Part shown: positions 16,133 to 24,572 of the stretch, piece after piece
Position numbering within the stretch: position 1 is the first letter of the stretch
Layout of the letters: each line of letters begins with the position of its first letter
Source: MADRE2 sp964397015
GTDB taxonomy: Bacteria > Desulfobacterota > Desulfobacteria > Desulfobacterales > Desulfobacteraceae
Length of the DNA: 31,960 bases
Reading direction: 5' to 3'
Assembly (NCBI GenBank): GCA_964397015.1
Contig: CAYNHL010000027.1
Span: forward strand, 1-31,960
Position numbers and translations under genes: made by a program
The notes under the pieces: model-generated
Seen by the model: only the letters and a program-made list of their open reading frames with translations
What the model was told of the DNA's origin: nothing
Database searches by the model: none

Positions 16133-17023
16133 TTAAAAAACTTTCAGCCAGGCCAGAAGGATGATCACAAAGGACAAAATGGCGTATCGTGATTCTCTTT
16201 CAGGCAGCAGGCGGCTTTTTGACCTGAAGAAAAAGAATGCAAGTCCCGTGAAAAAGCCGGCAAAGAATCCAAAGATATGGGCTGAAATATCTGTGCGTTC
16301 GCCGGTGCTGAACATTCCTACAAGTGTGGCGCCGGCTGCAAGACCAAACAGCCTGGACGCTATTCCCGGAACAGTGTGGACAACCCGGAAGGCTGACAGT
16401 ATGCCGGCGGCTGCCATGATAAATGTGGATGACCCTATGGACAGGTGAAGGGTTTTGTATGCCAGCGCGTTGACAAGGTTCCCGAGCGCCCCGGAGACCA
16501 GCAGTAAAAGCATGCCCGATCCGTACCCGGCGAGGTTGAGTGCAGGAGCCACAAAAATCAGTATCCCTGCACAGTTCGATACCAGGTGACGGGCATCCGC
16601 ATGGAGCATCAGTGCTGTGACAATCCTGAAATATTCTCCCTGGAGGACATACATTGCCGAGGATCCGAATTCAAGGACAATGGATTCATGGATCCCTTGG
16701 AGGATGAGAAAAGCATGGATCAGGCATATGGTGCACATGATGACGAATGCGGTAATGGACTTGAAAGGGTTTTCTGCTAAAAAATCAAGCTTTTCCGGGC
16801 GTTTCGTGTCCCGGTTTTCCCTGTAATAGTCTGAAAGGGTTTCAATTGCCCGCTGGTGATCGGCATCGCTGACCCGGATATCGAACCTGTCATCCCGGGA
16901 AACCTGCTGTGATTGTATCCCCTGGGAAGCAAGGACCAGGGATACCAGTTCAGCTTCTTTTCTGGTAAGAGCAGAAAGAAGGCTGTTGTCTGTTTCAGGG
17001 GCTTGATCTTTCGATGGTTTCAT
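16133..17023 (-). CDS. Rhomboid-family intramembrane serine protease with N-terminal DUF2007-like domain
   Basis: 296 residues. An N-terminal soluble part (about 20-68: LVSLVLASQGIQSQQVSRDD, FDIRVSDADHQRAIETLSDYY) resembles the small 'putative signal transducing' DUF2007 fold. Six or seven membrane helices follow. The rhomboid signature is intact: YFRIVTALMLHADARHLVSN gives the L1 arginine and HxxxN pair (H146, N150), the catalytic serine is S199 in IGSST, and the catalytic histidine is H249 in DISAHIFGFFAGF. The GxSx motif is GSST rather than the common GASG. The start has no obvious ribosome-binding site; a promoter-like TTGTCA-17-TATTAA ends 6 bp before the ATG, so the mRNA may be leaderless. 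Substrates unknown. Confidence 0.9.
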   Translation of the reverse strand: MKPSKDQAPETDNSLLSALTRKEAELVSLVLASQGIQSQQVSRDDRFDIRVSDADHQRAIETLSDYYRENRDTKRPEKLDFLAENPFKSITAFVIMCTICLIHAFLILQGIHESIVLEFGSSAMYVLQGEYFRIVTALMLHADARHLVSNCAGILIFVAPALNLAGYGSGMLLLLVSGALGNLVNALAYKTLHLSIGSSTFIMAAAGILSAFRVVHTVPGIASRLFGLAAGATLVGMFSTGERTDISAHIFGFFAGFFTGLAFFFFRSKSRLLPERESRYAILSFVIILLAWLKVF

Positions 17024-17033
17024 TTTATTTAAT

Positions 17034-17062
17034 AACTCGACTTTCGGGTTTTGACAATGAAC
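17034..17062. repeat. Dispersed intergenic element, copy 3 (degenerate)
   Basis: About 21 of 29 positions match copy 1, including ACTTTCGGG and ATGA. On the minus strand it contains TTGTCA, 17 bp, TATTAA, a possible promoter directed at the rhomboid gene. It lies between the divergent rhomboid and FAH-family genes. Confidence 0.45.
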
Positions 17063-17090
17063 TATACCAGATATCGGGAGAAAATAAAGG

Positions 17091-17900
17091 ATGCAGATTT
17101 TCCGCTTTACCGGCAGAGACGACCGCGTTTACACGGGGTGTGATTATGATAAAGGCCTGGCATCGGTTATAGAAGGAGATGTATTCAAGACGTTTGTCAA
17201 TACGGGCAGGCAGGTGGCAGTTAAAAAATTTCTGCCGCCCCTGCTGCCGTCGGCCATTATATGCATCGGCCTGAATTACCGCCGGCATGCGGAGGAAACC
17301 GGAGCACAGCTGCCGCAATACCCCGTGGTGTTCATGAAGAATCCCGGCGCCGTGGTCGGGCATGGACAGGACATACTCCTGCCCCGGTCCTGTGTCAACC
17401 CGCCCGAGGTTGACTATGAAGCCGAGCTGGCCGTCGTGATCGGCAGGGCAGTCAGAAATGCCGGTCCTGATGAAGCACTGGCCTCAGTATTCGCCTATAC
17501 CTGCGCCAATGATGTTTCGGCCAGGCGGTGGCAGAAGCATGCCGGCGCAGGACAGTGGGTACGGGGCAAGAGCTTTGATACCTTCTGTCCGCTTGGACCC
17601 TGGATGGTTACCGCGGACGAGATCGACGATCCCCAGGATCTTGATATTCAAAGTGTGCTCAATGGTCAGGTTATGCAGAAAAGCAATACCGGCGACATGA
17701 TTTTTTCCGTGGCAAAGATAATTGCCTATCTGTCCGAGAGCACCACTCTTTTGCCGGGGACGGTAATTCTTACCGGGACTCCCGAAGGTGTGGGGTTTGT
17801 AAGAAAACCGCCGGTCTACCTGCAACAGGGGGATGAGATAGTCGTGGAAATTGAAAGAATCGGGCAGCTTGCCACCAATGTCAGAAACGAGGGGGGATGA
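17091..17900 (+). CDS. Fumarylacetoacetate hydrolase-family protein
   Basis: 269 residues, ATG 17091 directly after an AAAGG sequence. The C-terminal FAH fold is complete: metal ligands E110 and E112 (VDYEAELAVVIG) and D141 (ANDVSARRWQ), K160 (RGKSFDTFCPLGPW) and the late TGTPEGVGF motif. The small N-terminal domain and overall length match the short FAHD1/HpcE-like group, which includes acylpyruvate hydrolases, oxaloacetate decarboxylases and 2-hydroxyhepta-2,4-diene-1,7-dioate isomerases. There are no neighbouring aromatic-degradation genes, so a housekeeping role such as oxaloacetate or acylpyruvate clean-up is as likely as a catabolic one. Confidence 0.92.
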   Translation: MQIFRFTGRDDRVYTGCDYDKGLASVIEGDVFKTFVNTGRQVAVKKFLPPLLPSAIICIGLNYRRHAEETGAQLPQYPVVFMKNPGAVVGHGQDILLPRSCVNPPEVDYEAELAVVIGRAVRNAGPDEALASVFAYTCANDVSARRWQKHAGAGQWVRGKSFDTFCPLGPWMVTADEIDDPQDLDIQSVLNGQVMQKSNTGDMIFSVAKIIAYLSESTTLLPGTVILTGTPEGVGFVRKPPVYLQQGDEIVVEIERIGQLATNVRNEGG

Positions 17901-17907
17901 TAAAGCT

Positions 17908-17936
17908 CAGCCCCGGGAAAGGATCTCCCGGGGCTG
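17908..17936. terminator. GC-rich hairpin terminator between convergent genes
   Basis: CAGCCCCGGGA (17908-17918) pairs perfectly with TCCCGGGGCTG (17926-17936), 11 bp, 7-nt loop. It lies between the FAH-family gene and the ZraP-like gene and can serve both. Confidence 0.75.
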
Positions 17937-17970
17937 GTATTGTCACTTTGTCTTGCAGGAAAGCAAGAGA

Positions 17971-18483
17971 TTAGTTGTAAGGACAGCCTGAAAAGCCTCT
18001 TTTGGAACCTTGTGACCGGAAAGTACCGGTTTTGGGGCAGTTGTTATTAAATCCGCGGCTGTTCTGCCTGAATCCGGTCTTGATACCCGGAGCGATTTTT
18101 CCGGCTTCCAGCATGAAATCGATACGTTTTTCCGCCATCTGTTTTTTAAGATCGTACATTTCACGGGAAAGTTGAACAAGCCTGGCCTTGTCGGGTTCCG
18201 ACGTGGCCATCAGTATGCTGGTTTCCTTTTCCCTGGCCGCAAGCTCGATCCTGAGGTCAGCGGTCTGGTCAATGAAAGCCTGCCGCAGATCAGAGACCTG
18301 CTTTACCTGTTCTTCTGTCAGGTTGCTAAAACCCCCGCATCCCGCTCCCTGGCCCCGGTGGTACTTATTACCGTATTGTGATCTGCTGTCCTGCTGGCTG
18401 CTGGCTGCATCGTATGCCAGCACCGTGCCGGCCATGATCATTGCGGTAAATATCATGGTGGTGATAAGGGCTGTTTTTTTCAT
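17971..18483 (-). CDS. zraP: Periplasmic ZraP/Spy-like metal-responsive protein
   Basis: 170 residues with a signal peptide (MKKTALITTMIFTAMIMAGTVLA). The mature protein has the LTxEQ-type opening (NLTEEQVKQVSDLRQAF) and a long charged helical region (about 55-130) as in the CpxP/Spy/ZraP chaperone family. A histidine and a cysteine precede it (KYHRGQGAGCGG), and the C-terminal tail holds two further cysteines, candidate metal ligands. AGGAGG lies upstream of the ATG at 18483. It is divergent from a kinase-regulator pair of ZraSR design and has a consensus sigma-54 promoter, the same organisation as the enterobacterial Zra system, where ZraP binds zinc and represses signalling. The symbol is by analogy; orthology is not tested. 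Confidence 0.8.
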   Translation of the reverse strand: MKKTALITTMIFTAMIMAGTVLAYDAASSQQDSRSQYGNKYHRGQGAGCGGFSNLTEEQVKQVSDLRQAFIDQTADLRIELAAREKETSILMATSEPDKARLVQLSREMYDLKKQMAEKRIDFMLEAGKIAPGIKTGFRQNSRGFNNNCPKTGTFRSQGSKRGFSGCPYN

Positions 18484-18562
18484 GGTGTTCCTCCTGTTTT
18501 AGTATTTATTTTAAGATGTTTTTTCCAGCTGTCATTCAGCTGTCTGCTGCCTTGGCATAACA

Positions 18563-18577
18563 GCAAACATTGTGCCA
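18563..18577 (-). promoter_or_regulatory. Sigma-54 promoter for the ZraP-like gene
   Basis: On the minus strand TGGCAC (18577-18572), 5 bp, TTGC (18566-18563) followed by T: an exact match to the -24/-12 consensus TGGCAC-N5-TTGCW. The expected transcription start, near 18550, leaves a 65-base leader to the ATG. Confidence 0.85.
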
Positions 18578-18662
18578 CAGTTATTGTTTTTTTATAACTT
18601 ATTGTAATTAAAGATCAATTTGTTTTCAAGTTTAAAAACATCCATGTTGAGGTTCATGGTAT

Positions 18663-18709
18663 GGGTAATAAGTATACAGTACCGGGTTTTTACTGTATAC
18701 TTATTACCC
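18663..18709. promoter_or_regulatory. Perfect 19-bp inverted repeat, candidate enhancer for the sigma-54 regulator
   Basis: Left arm 18663-18681 and right arm 18691-18709 are exact reverse complements, separated by 9 bases. Each arm contains AAGTATAC/GTATACTT. It lies about 110 bp upstream of the zraP -24 box and about 70 bp upstream of the kinase's sigma-54-like box, the usual place for NtrC-family binding sites. A hairpin or terminator role is the alternative. Confidence 0.6.
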
Positions 18710-18753
18710 GGCATTGGATCTATCCATCTGTCTTCAGCCCTTTTGTTACGGCA

Positions 18754-18768
18754 TGGTATTGAATTTGC
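18754..18768 (+). promoter_or_regulatory. Sigma-54-like promoter for the kinase-regulator operon
   Basis: TGGTAT (18754-18759), 5 bp, TTGC (18765-18768) followed by TT. GG and GC are spaced by 10 as required; two bases of the -24 hexamer differ from TGGCAC. It lies 35 bp before the GTG start at 18803. Confidence 0.55.
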
Positions 18769-18802
18769 TTTCCAAATTAAAAAGACGGCTTGAAAAGAGC
18801 CC

Positions 18803-20533
18803 GTGATTTATAAAAACAGGAAGGTGTCCTTGAAATTAAAGATCAGTTACATCTCGCCCCTTATGCTGACCGGGATCCTGCTGGTCCTGCTGCCGCTGTT
18901 CGTTGTAATGACCCTGGACCGTATACGGGAGCACGAGCAGTATGTAACGGCAAAAATGGTCGAAAGGGGTCAGTCTCTGATCCGGTCTTTCGAGGCCGGT
19001 ACCCGTGCAGGCATGATGAATGTGCAATGGGGAGCCGCCAAGTTCCAGAGGCTTTTGACAGAGGTTTCCTACCAGCCGGATATCCTTTTCCTAATGATCA
19101 CGTCACCGGATGGGACCATATGGTTTCACAGTGATCCGGAAAAAGTGGGCAGCCATTATAAGACCATGCCCACCGGACTCAAAGACGCTGATGACCACCA
19201 GATTTTCCACCAGGTGGTTCAGCTGCCAAAGGATTCCTCCGCATTTGTGGTGTACAAGAAATTCACACCTGAACGGACCGGCCGGGACCTGCGCCGCCAT
19301 CGGGAATGCCCGGATTTCAGGACCATGATGAAAAAGGAGCCGTACCGGGATTATTATATTTTTGCCGGGCTGTCTTATGAAAAGGCACAGAATATACACA
19401 AACGTTTTGTCAACCAGATGGTCACCCGGGGGGTGATTTTCCTTTTACTGGGCCTGGCAGGGATTCTCAGCCTGTTTGCATTTCAAGGATACCGCTCGGC
19501 CAGAAGCCGGCTGGAAACGGTGCAGGCTTTTTCCAACACGGTGGTGGATAACATGCCGGCCGGGCTGATTACGGTTGATACCGACTTGAATATTTTGTCC
19601 GTGAACCGGGCGGCTGCAGATATTCTGGGAGGCAGGCCCCGGGTGCTTCCACCTGAAATGGCGGACCTGGTTGACCAGCTTGAAAAAGAGAACAGGGTGG
19701 TTGAAAAACAGATGTTGTGTGACAGGCCAAATGACAGGCCGGCCCTGCTAGATATCAGCATGTCGTCCATGGTGGCGGAAACCGGCGATTTATCGGGTTA
19801 CATGTTCCTGTTCAAAGACCTGACCGAACTGGACCGGCTCAAAAAGGAAGTGGAAACGAGCAAGCGCCTGGCAGCCATCGGAAAACTGGCTGCCGGAGTG
19901 GCTCATGAAATAAGGAACCCGTTAAGCTCCATCAAGGGGTTTGCCACCTATTTCAAGGAGCGGTACGCCAATGTGCCCCGGGACCAGGAAACAGCTGAAA
20001 TAATGATACAGGAAGTCCAGCGGTTGAACCGCTCGGTGACCCAGCTGCTCGAATTTGCAAGACCCGTGGATATCAATATTGTTCCCACGGATTTAAAGGA
20101 TCTGGTCTATCATGCTCTTCGCCTGGTACAGCACGAGATCGATCAAAGCGATATACAGGTTTCAATCCTGCCGGACGATGCTTCAAAAGAGGTTTATACG
20201 GATCCTGACCAGGTCAGCCAGGTGCTGCTCAATCTGTTCTTAAACAGCCTGCAGGCCATGGATCAAGGTGGAAAGCTGACTGTCAAGATCGATATCGACC
20301 CGCGCGAGTCATTTTTTTCAATAACGGTTGACGACACAGGCAAGGGGATTGCTCCGGAAGATATGGAAAAGATTTTTGATCCCTATTTTACGACCCGCAG
20401 CACGGGTACGGGCCTGGGACTGGCCGTCGTACACAGGATTATCGAAAGCCTGAAAGGGAAGATAGAGATGGACAGCACGCCTGGTAAAGGTACAAGGGTC
20501 ACCATAATCCTGCCCCAAAAGGAGTCGAAATGA
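18803..20533 (+). CDS. zraS: ZraS-like membrane sensor histidine kinase
   Basis: 576 residues from GTG 18803. An alternative start is TTG 18830, which has a better Shine-Dalgarno (AGGAAGG, 5 bases). Membrane helices at about 18-38 and 210-230 enclose a periplasmic sensor of about 170 residues (ITSPDGTIWFHSDPEKVGSH is Cache/PAS-like). A cytoplasmic PAS (about 240-345) leads to HisKA with H368 (GVAHEIRNPLSS) and an HATPase with LLNLFLNSLQAM, DDTGKGI and GTGLGLAVVH. The stop overlaps the start of the regulator gene (ATGA), so they form an operon. The ligand is probably a divalent metal or envelope stress, by analogy with E. coli ZraS; the sensor domain itself shows no obvious metal motif. Confidence 0.88.
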   Translation: MIYKNRKVSLKLKISYISPLMLTGILLVLLPLFVVMTLDRIREHEQYVTAKMVERGQSLIRSFEAGTRAGMMNVQWGAAKFQRLLTEVSYQPDILFLMITSPDGTIWFHSDPEKVGSHYKTMPTGLKDADDHQIFHQVVQLPKDSSAFVVYKKFTPERTGRDLRRHRECPDFRTMMKKEPYRDYYIFAGLSYEKAQNIHKRFVNQMVTRGVIFLLLGLAGILSLFAFQGYRSARSRLETVQAFSNTVVDNMPAGLITVDTDLNILSVNRAAADILGGRPRVLPPEMADLVDQLEKENRVVEKQMLCDRPNDRPALLDISMSSMVAETGDLSGYMFLFKDLTELDRLKKEVETSKRLAAIGKLAAGVAHEIRNPLSSIKGFATYFKERYANVPRDQETAEIMIQEVQRLNRSVTQLLEFARPVDINIVPTDLKDLVYHALRLVQHEIDQSDIQVSILPDDASKEVYTDPDQVSQVLLNLFLNSLQAMDQGGKLTVKIDIDPRESFFSITVDDTGKGIAPEDMEKIFDPYFTTRSTGTGLGLAVVHRIIESLKGKIEMDSTPGKGTRVTIILPQKESK

Positions 20534-21879
20534 TACCTGCTCAGATACTGGTAGTGGATGATGATGCCGCCCACCGCCGCATGCTCGAAACCCTGCTCAC
20601 TGACTGGGGGTATGAAGTCAGCCTGGCGGACGATGGTTCAACCGGAGTGGAAATGGTCAAGGAGCGGTCCTTTGACGTGGTCCTTATGGATATGAAGATG
20701 ATAAAAATGTCTGGAATGGAGGCACTCAGGCATATTGTGGCATACAATCCATCCCTGCCTGTAGTGATTATGACCGCCTATTCATCTGTTGAAACCGCGG
20801 TGGAGGCGCTTAAAATTGGGGCATATGATTATTTGACCAAGCCCCTGGATTTTGAGAAACTGAAGCTGACCATCGCGCGTATCATGGAAAGGGTTTTTCT
20901 CAAAAATGAAAACAGGGCACTGAAAAACCGCCTGGAGGATCATTTTGACCGGCACCGGATCATCGGAGACAGCCCGGCCATTAAAAAAATGCTCGATACC
21001 ATTGACCTGGTCGCACCTTCGGAGGCCAATGTCCTGATTACCGGAGAATCGGGCACCGGCAAGGAACTGGTATCAAATGCCCTGCACCAGAACAGCCTGA
21101 GAAAGGATCATCCCTTCATCCGGATCAACTGCGCGGCCATCACCCGGACACTTCTTGAGTCAGAGCTTTTCGGCCATGTCAGGGGGGCTTTTACCGGGGC
21201 GGAGAAGGAACGAAAAGGGATGTTCCTCCAGGCACATAAAGGCAGCATCCTTCTGGATGAAATCGGTGAGATGGACATGGACATGCAGGCCAAGCTGCTC
21301 AGGGTTCTCCAGGAAAAAGAAATTACACCGGTGGGAGGCGATAAGAGCATACAGGTCGATGTCAGGGTAATTGCGTCCACCAACAGGGACCTTCAGGCCC
21401 TGTCCGAAAAGAATCAATTCAGGCAGGATCTGTTTTTCAGATTGAATGTCGTGAATATCGACATTCCGCCGCTGCGGCATCGCAGAGAAGACATCAGCCG
21501 GCTGAGCCTGCATTTTCTGGATCATTTTTCACACAAAAACAACCGCCGGATAAACGGATTTTCCCCCAGGGCCATGGATGCCATGATTCGGTACGACTGG
21601 CCAGGCAATGTAAGGGAGCTGATGAACTGTATCGAACGGATGGTAGTGCTGGTACGCTCAGATTATATCCAGCCCGAAGACCTGCCTTTTATTGAACATC
21701 CCGGGCAGGGACCAGACCTGGGAAATACCCTTCAGGATATTCCGCTGACGGCAATTGAAAAAAAGGCGGTATTGCAGACACTCGAGTCGGCCGGCGGGAA
21801 CAGGAGCGAGGCGGCCAGGCGGCTGGGGATCACTCGAAAGACATTGTTGAATAAATTAAAACAGTACGGGACAAAGTAA
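20530..21879 (+). CDS. zraR: ZraR-like sigma-54-dependent response regulator
   Basis: 449 residues, three-domain NtrC family. Receiver 1-120 with acidic pocket D10-D12, phospho-acceptor D54 (VVLMDMKM) and K104 (LTKPLD). AAA+ domain with Walker A GESGTGKE (172-179), sigma-54 contact loop GAFTGA (219-224), Walker B LLDEIGEM (241-248). C-terminal Fis-type helix-turn-helix (GGNRSEAARRLGITRKTLLNKLKQ). The intact GAFTGA loop means it can activate sigma-54 promoters; two candidates lie in the intergenic region upstream of the kinase. The ATG overlaps the kinase stop. Confidence 0.93.
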   Translation: MIPAQILVVDDDAAHRRMLETLLTDWGYEVSLADDGSTGVEMVKERSFDVVLMDMKMIKMSGMEALRHIVAYNPSLPVVIMTAYSSVETAVEALKIGAYDYLTKPLDFEKLKLTIARIMERVFLKNENRALKNRLEDHFDRHRIIGDSPAIKKMLDTIDLVAPSEANVLITGESGTGKELVSNALHQNSLRKDHPFIRINCAAITRTLLESELFGHVRGAFTGAEKERKGMFLQAHKGSILLDEIGEMDMDMQAKLLRVLQEKEITPVGGDKSIQVDVRVIASTNRDLQALSEKNQFRQDLFFRLNVVNIDIPPLRHRREDISRLSLHFLDHFSHKNNRRINGFSPRAMDAMIRYDWPGNVRELMNCIERMVVLVRSDYIQPEDLPFIEHPGQGPDLGNTLQDIPLTAIEKKAVLQTLESAGGNRSEAARRLGITRKTLLNKLKQYGTK

Positions 21880-21916
21880 GCCATTATTCAACCGTCCTTT
21901 TTCAACCTTTGTTTTT

Positions 21917-23065
21917 TTAAAACCGGTCAATCAGTTTGTTTATGATAAAGGTGCTTTCTCTCAGGGCCTGTTCACTGAAGGGTCCGAACCAGCGGGCTAT
22001 TTTTTCGAACTTGTCCATAAAGTCAGCCTTGTCGTTGTTTTCCAGCATATCGACATGGGTATTCAGGGATTTGATATAGTCTTTGAGCATCTGCCGGCGC
22101 TGTGGAGTGGCAAATATAATTTCAGCGTACAGGCTGCTGTCCTGGGCAAAAAGCCGGCCTACCATTCCAAGTTCAAGCCGGTAGATCGGGCTGGAGAATT
22201 CGATGGTTCGACCCGGCTCCTCCATCCGTTTGGATAAAAACTCCCCGAAACAGAAAGTGGCAAAATGCCGCAGTGCCTGAACCACGGCCATGATATCATC
22301 GTGTTCTTCGGCAGATGATGTCATTATTACGGCTCCCCAGAGTGTGAGCTGGTCAACAAGCCATTGGCAGTTTTCCCGGCAGCGGCCCGGGGTGGCCACT
22401 ATGATCTGTTTGTCAAGGCTCGACAGGGTAGGGCCGAACAGGGGATGCAGACCGACTACCGGCCCGTCATGGGCTGACAGCATGGCTTCAAGAGGTTCTT
22501 TTTTGATACTGGTCAAATCCGACAGGATGGCATGGGGGGGCAGCAGCGGCCCGATTTTCTCGATGACTGTCAGTGTGACATCGATGGGAACACATATGAT
22601 AACAAGGTCCACATGTTCACAAAGCTTGCCGGCCGACTGCCAGTCTTCTTTTTCCAGTATATCCACGTGGTATCCGGCCTTGGAAAAGAGGGATGAAAAG
22701 TACTGCCCCATCTGCCCCCGGCCGCCCACGAAAAGAACCCTGGCTCCGGGGTTTACACTGCTTTCTTTCATTATGCCGGTCTGTGAAATCCTTGAATGCC
22801 TGAGAATAATACGGTAAATATCTTCGACCATATCCGGGTCAAGGCCGGTATCAAGTGACCGGGAGCGAAGCCGGTAAACAAGATCTTCTTCCCGGGCCGG
22901 ATGATGGACCGGGACGGCATGTGCTTTTTTGATATCAACTACACCTGATACCTGCTTTTGCCGTTCAACCAGCAAAGACAAAATTTTTTTATCGATTTTA
23001 TCTATTTTGGTTCGATATTGTTTAATCTTTGTGTTAAAATCAATTGTATTGTTTTTGTTCGGCAT
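21917..23065 (-). CDS. tyrA: Bifunctional chorismate mutase / prephenate dehydrogenase
   Basis: 382 residues. Residues 1-95 form an AroQ-type chorismate mutase (YRTKIDKIDKKILSLLVERQ, VVDIKKAHAVPVHHPAREE, VEDIYRIILRHSR). Then comes an NAD-binding prephenate dehydrogenase with VLFVGGRGQMGQYF (about 110-123), VIICVPIDVTLTVIEKIGP, LSDLTSIKK and GLHPLFGPT, as in the E. coli T-protein. It converts chorismate to prephenate and on to 4-hydroxyphenylpyruvate for tyrosine. The gene is convergent with zraSR and divergent from the PilZ gene. The ribosome-binding site is weak. Confidence 0.94.
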   Translation of the reverse strand: MPNKNNTIDFNTKIKQYRTKIDKIDKKILSLLVERQKQVSGVVDIKKAHAVPVHHPAREEDLVYRLRSRSLDTGLDPDMVEDIYRIILRHSRISQTGIMKESSVNPGARVLFVGGRGQMGQYFSSLFSKAGYHVDILEKEDWQSAGKLCEHVDLVIICVPIDVTLTVIEKIGPLLPPHAILSDLTSIKKEPLEAMLSAHDGPVVGLHPLFGPTLSSLDKQIIVATPGRCRENCQWLVDQLTLWGAVIMTSSAEEHDDIMAVVQALRHFATFCFGEFLSKRMEEPGRTIEFSSPIYRLELGMVGRLFAQDSSLYAEIIFATPQRRQMLKDYIKSLNTHVDMLENNDKADFMDKFEKIARWFGPFSEQALRESTFIINKLIDRF

Positions 23066-23181
23066 GACAAGGCTCTGCTTTTGGACCGGTATCTGTTCTT
23101 ATTAGGTAATTGATCGGGCTCCATATTTTTCTTAAAAATTTTATCATATCAGATGATGAAAATAAAAAACAGGGGATGATT

Positions 23182-23589
23182 ATGGAACAGAACGTAAAAC
23201 TGATGGACCAGGTCAAAAAGAAAATCCGGAAGCTGCACCCGGAACAGTTAAAGGAGCTCATCCATATCCTGGACACATGGGACAAGGGAGAACTCAGGGA
23301 ATTCAAGCGTCTGAGAACCCGCATACCGATCGATGTCGTGGTGGATGACCGTTATATGCAGGCCGGGTCGGAAGATATCAGTGCCGGCGGAGTTTTTATC
23401 AATGTATCAGGCCGGTTTGAAGTGGATGCAGATGCCCGGCTTGTTTTTTCTTTTCCCGGACAGGACAGGCCTTTCAAGCTGAAAGGACGTATCGTCAGGG
23501 TGGAAGAAGAGGGAATAGCAATTGAATTTGACAAGATCAGCCCTTACTTTAAAAACATTCTTGATGAGGTTATCTGGGATCAGCCCTGA
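23182..23589 (+). CDS. PilZ-domain protein with N-terminal helical segment
   Basis: 135 residues from ATG 23182, with AGGGG 6 bases upstream; ATG 23176 and a TTG at 23110 are less likely. An N-terminal helix (VKLMDQVKKKIRKLHPEQLKELIHILDTW) precedes a PilZ domain with both c-di-GMP-binding motifs: FKRLRTRIP (RxxxR) and DISAGG (D/NxSxxG). It should act as a c-di-GMP effector. The gene end overlaps the start of the downstream permease. Confidence 0.88.
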   Translation: MEQNVKLMDQVKKKIRKLHPEQLKELIHILDTWDKGELREFKRLRTRIPIDVVVDDRYMQAGSEDISAGGVFINVSGRFEVDADARLVFSFPGQDRPFKLKGRIVRVEEEGIAIEFDKISPYFKNILDEVIWDQP

Positions 23590-24469
23590 CTCAGATTTTG
23601 TCAAAAAAATTGATCTGCCCGTACTTGGAGGGTGCCTTGCAATTTTCGGTTCAGCGTTCTTTTTTTACATGGCCACCGTTGTGTTGAAATGGTCCAGACT
23701 GGCCGGTCTTGATATAGATTCCGCCTATTTTGTCTTTTTTCGCTTTTTCACCGGTTTTCTAACCGTGCTGTTTGCCATCCTGGTTTTTCACCAGAAGGTC
23801 ATTGTTGTAAAACCCAGTTACCTTTTAGGCCGGACCCTTGCCAATTGTGTCGCGGTCTATTGTTTTTTCAAGGGTGTCGGTCTTACATCGGTGGCCCAGG
23901 CCAATATCCTCAACATGACATATCCTTTGTTCATTGCCGTTTTTTCATGGATTTTCTTGAAAGGCCAGCGGGATACCATTGCCTTGCTGATTGTGCTGGC
24001 CGCTTTTACAGGGGTCTGGTTGATTTTGTCTCCTTCGGTGACCGGATTTGAAACAGACAGCCTGTGGGCGCTGGCATCAGGCATAAGTGCGGCTGTAGCC
24101 ATTATTTACCTCAACCTGAGCCGCCGGGTGCACAATACCACTACGACACTGTTTTTTCTTTTCGGACTGGGGTCTGTCATTATTTTCGGTTTGTTTTTTC
24201 ACCGTATGTACATACCGGATGCCCAGACCCTGAAATACCTGCTTTTATGTTCATTTTTCAGCATATTGGGTCAATACCTGATTACGTTGGGATTTCGTTA
24301 TGTCACTGCCATAGAGGGAGGGATCATTTCATCCACCCGTATTCTGCTCGCCGCCGTTCTTGGACCACTCATAGCCATGGACCCTTCACTGACACTGACC
24401 GGGTGGATAGGGGCCCTGCTGATTTTCGGGGGCAACGTGTACCTGACAGTCCGCAAAGCCGCCATCTGA
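23564..24469 (+). CDS. EamA/DMT-family permease
   Basis: About 301 residues with ten hydrophobic segments in two EamA halves (GCLAIFGSAFFFYMATVVLKW; RTLANCVAVYCFFKGVGLTSVAQANILNMTYP; ALASGISAAVAIIYLNLSRR; GQYLITLGFRYVTAIEGGII). Exports or imports small metabolites; substrate unknown. The start is taken as ATG 23564, overlapping the PilZ gene by 26 bp; an in-frame TTG at 23522 would overlap further. The overlap implies cotranscription and translational coupling with the PilZ gene. Confidence 0.86.
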   Translation: MRLSGISPDSDFVKKIDLPVLGGCLAIFGSAFFFYMATVVLKWSRLAGLDIDSAYFVFFRFFTGFLTVLFAILVFHQKVIVVKPSYLLGRTLANCVAVYCFFKGVGLTSVAQANILNMTYPLFIAVFSWIFLKGQRDTIALLIVLAAFTGVWLILSPSVTGFETDSLWALASGISAAVAIIYLNLSRRVHNTTTTLFFLFGLGSVIIFGLFFHRMYIPDAQTLKYLLLCSFFSILGQYLITLGFRYVTAIEGGIISSTRILLAAVLGPLIAMDPSLTLTGWIGALLIFGGNVYLTVRKAAI

Positions 24470-24572
24470 TATTTGACTGGAACCGGATTTCGCCGTAAAT
24501 TATAACTTTTTTTACCCGGTATGAATAATGACTGTTTTTTTAAAATAAGTGTTTATTTTATATCTGCTTTTG

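Noticed and set aside
21880..21916. Terminator between zraR and tyrA
   Set aside because: T-rich stretches are present but I find no convincing stem.
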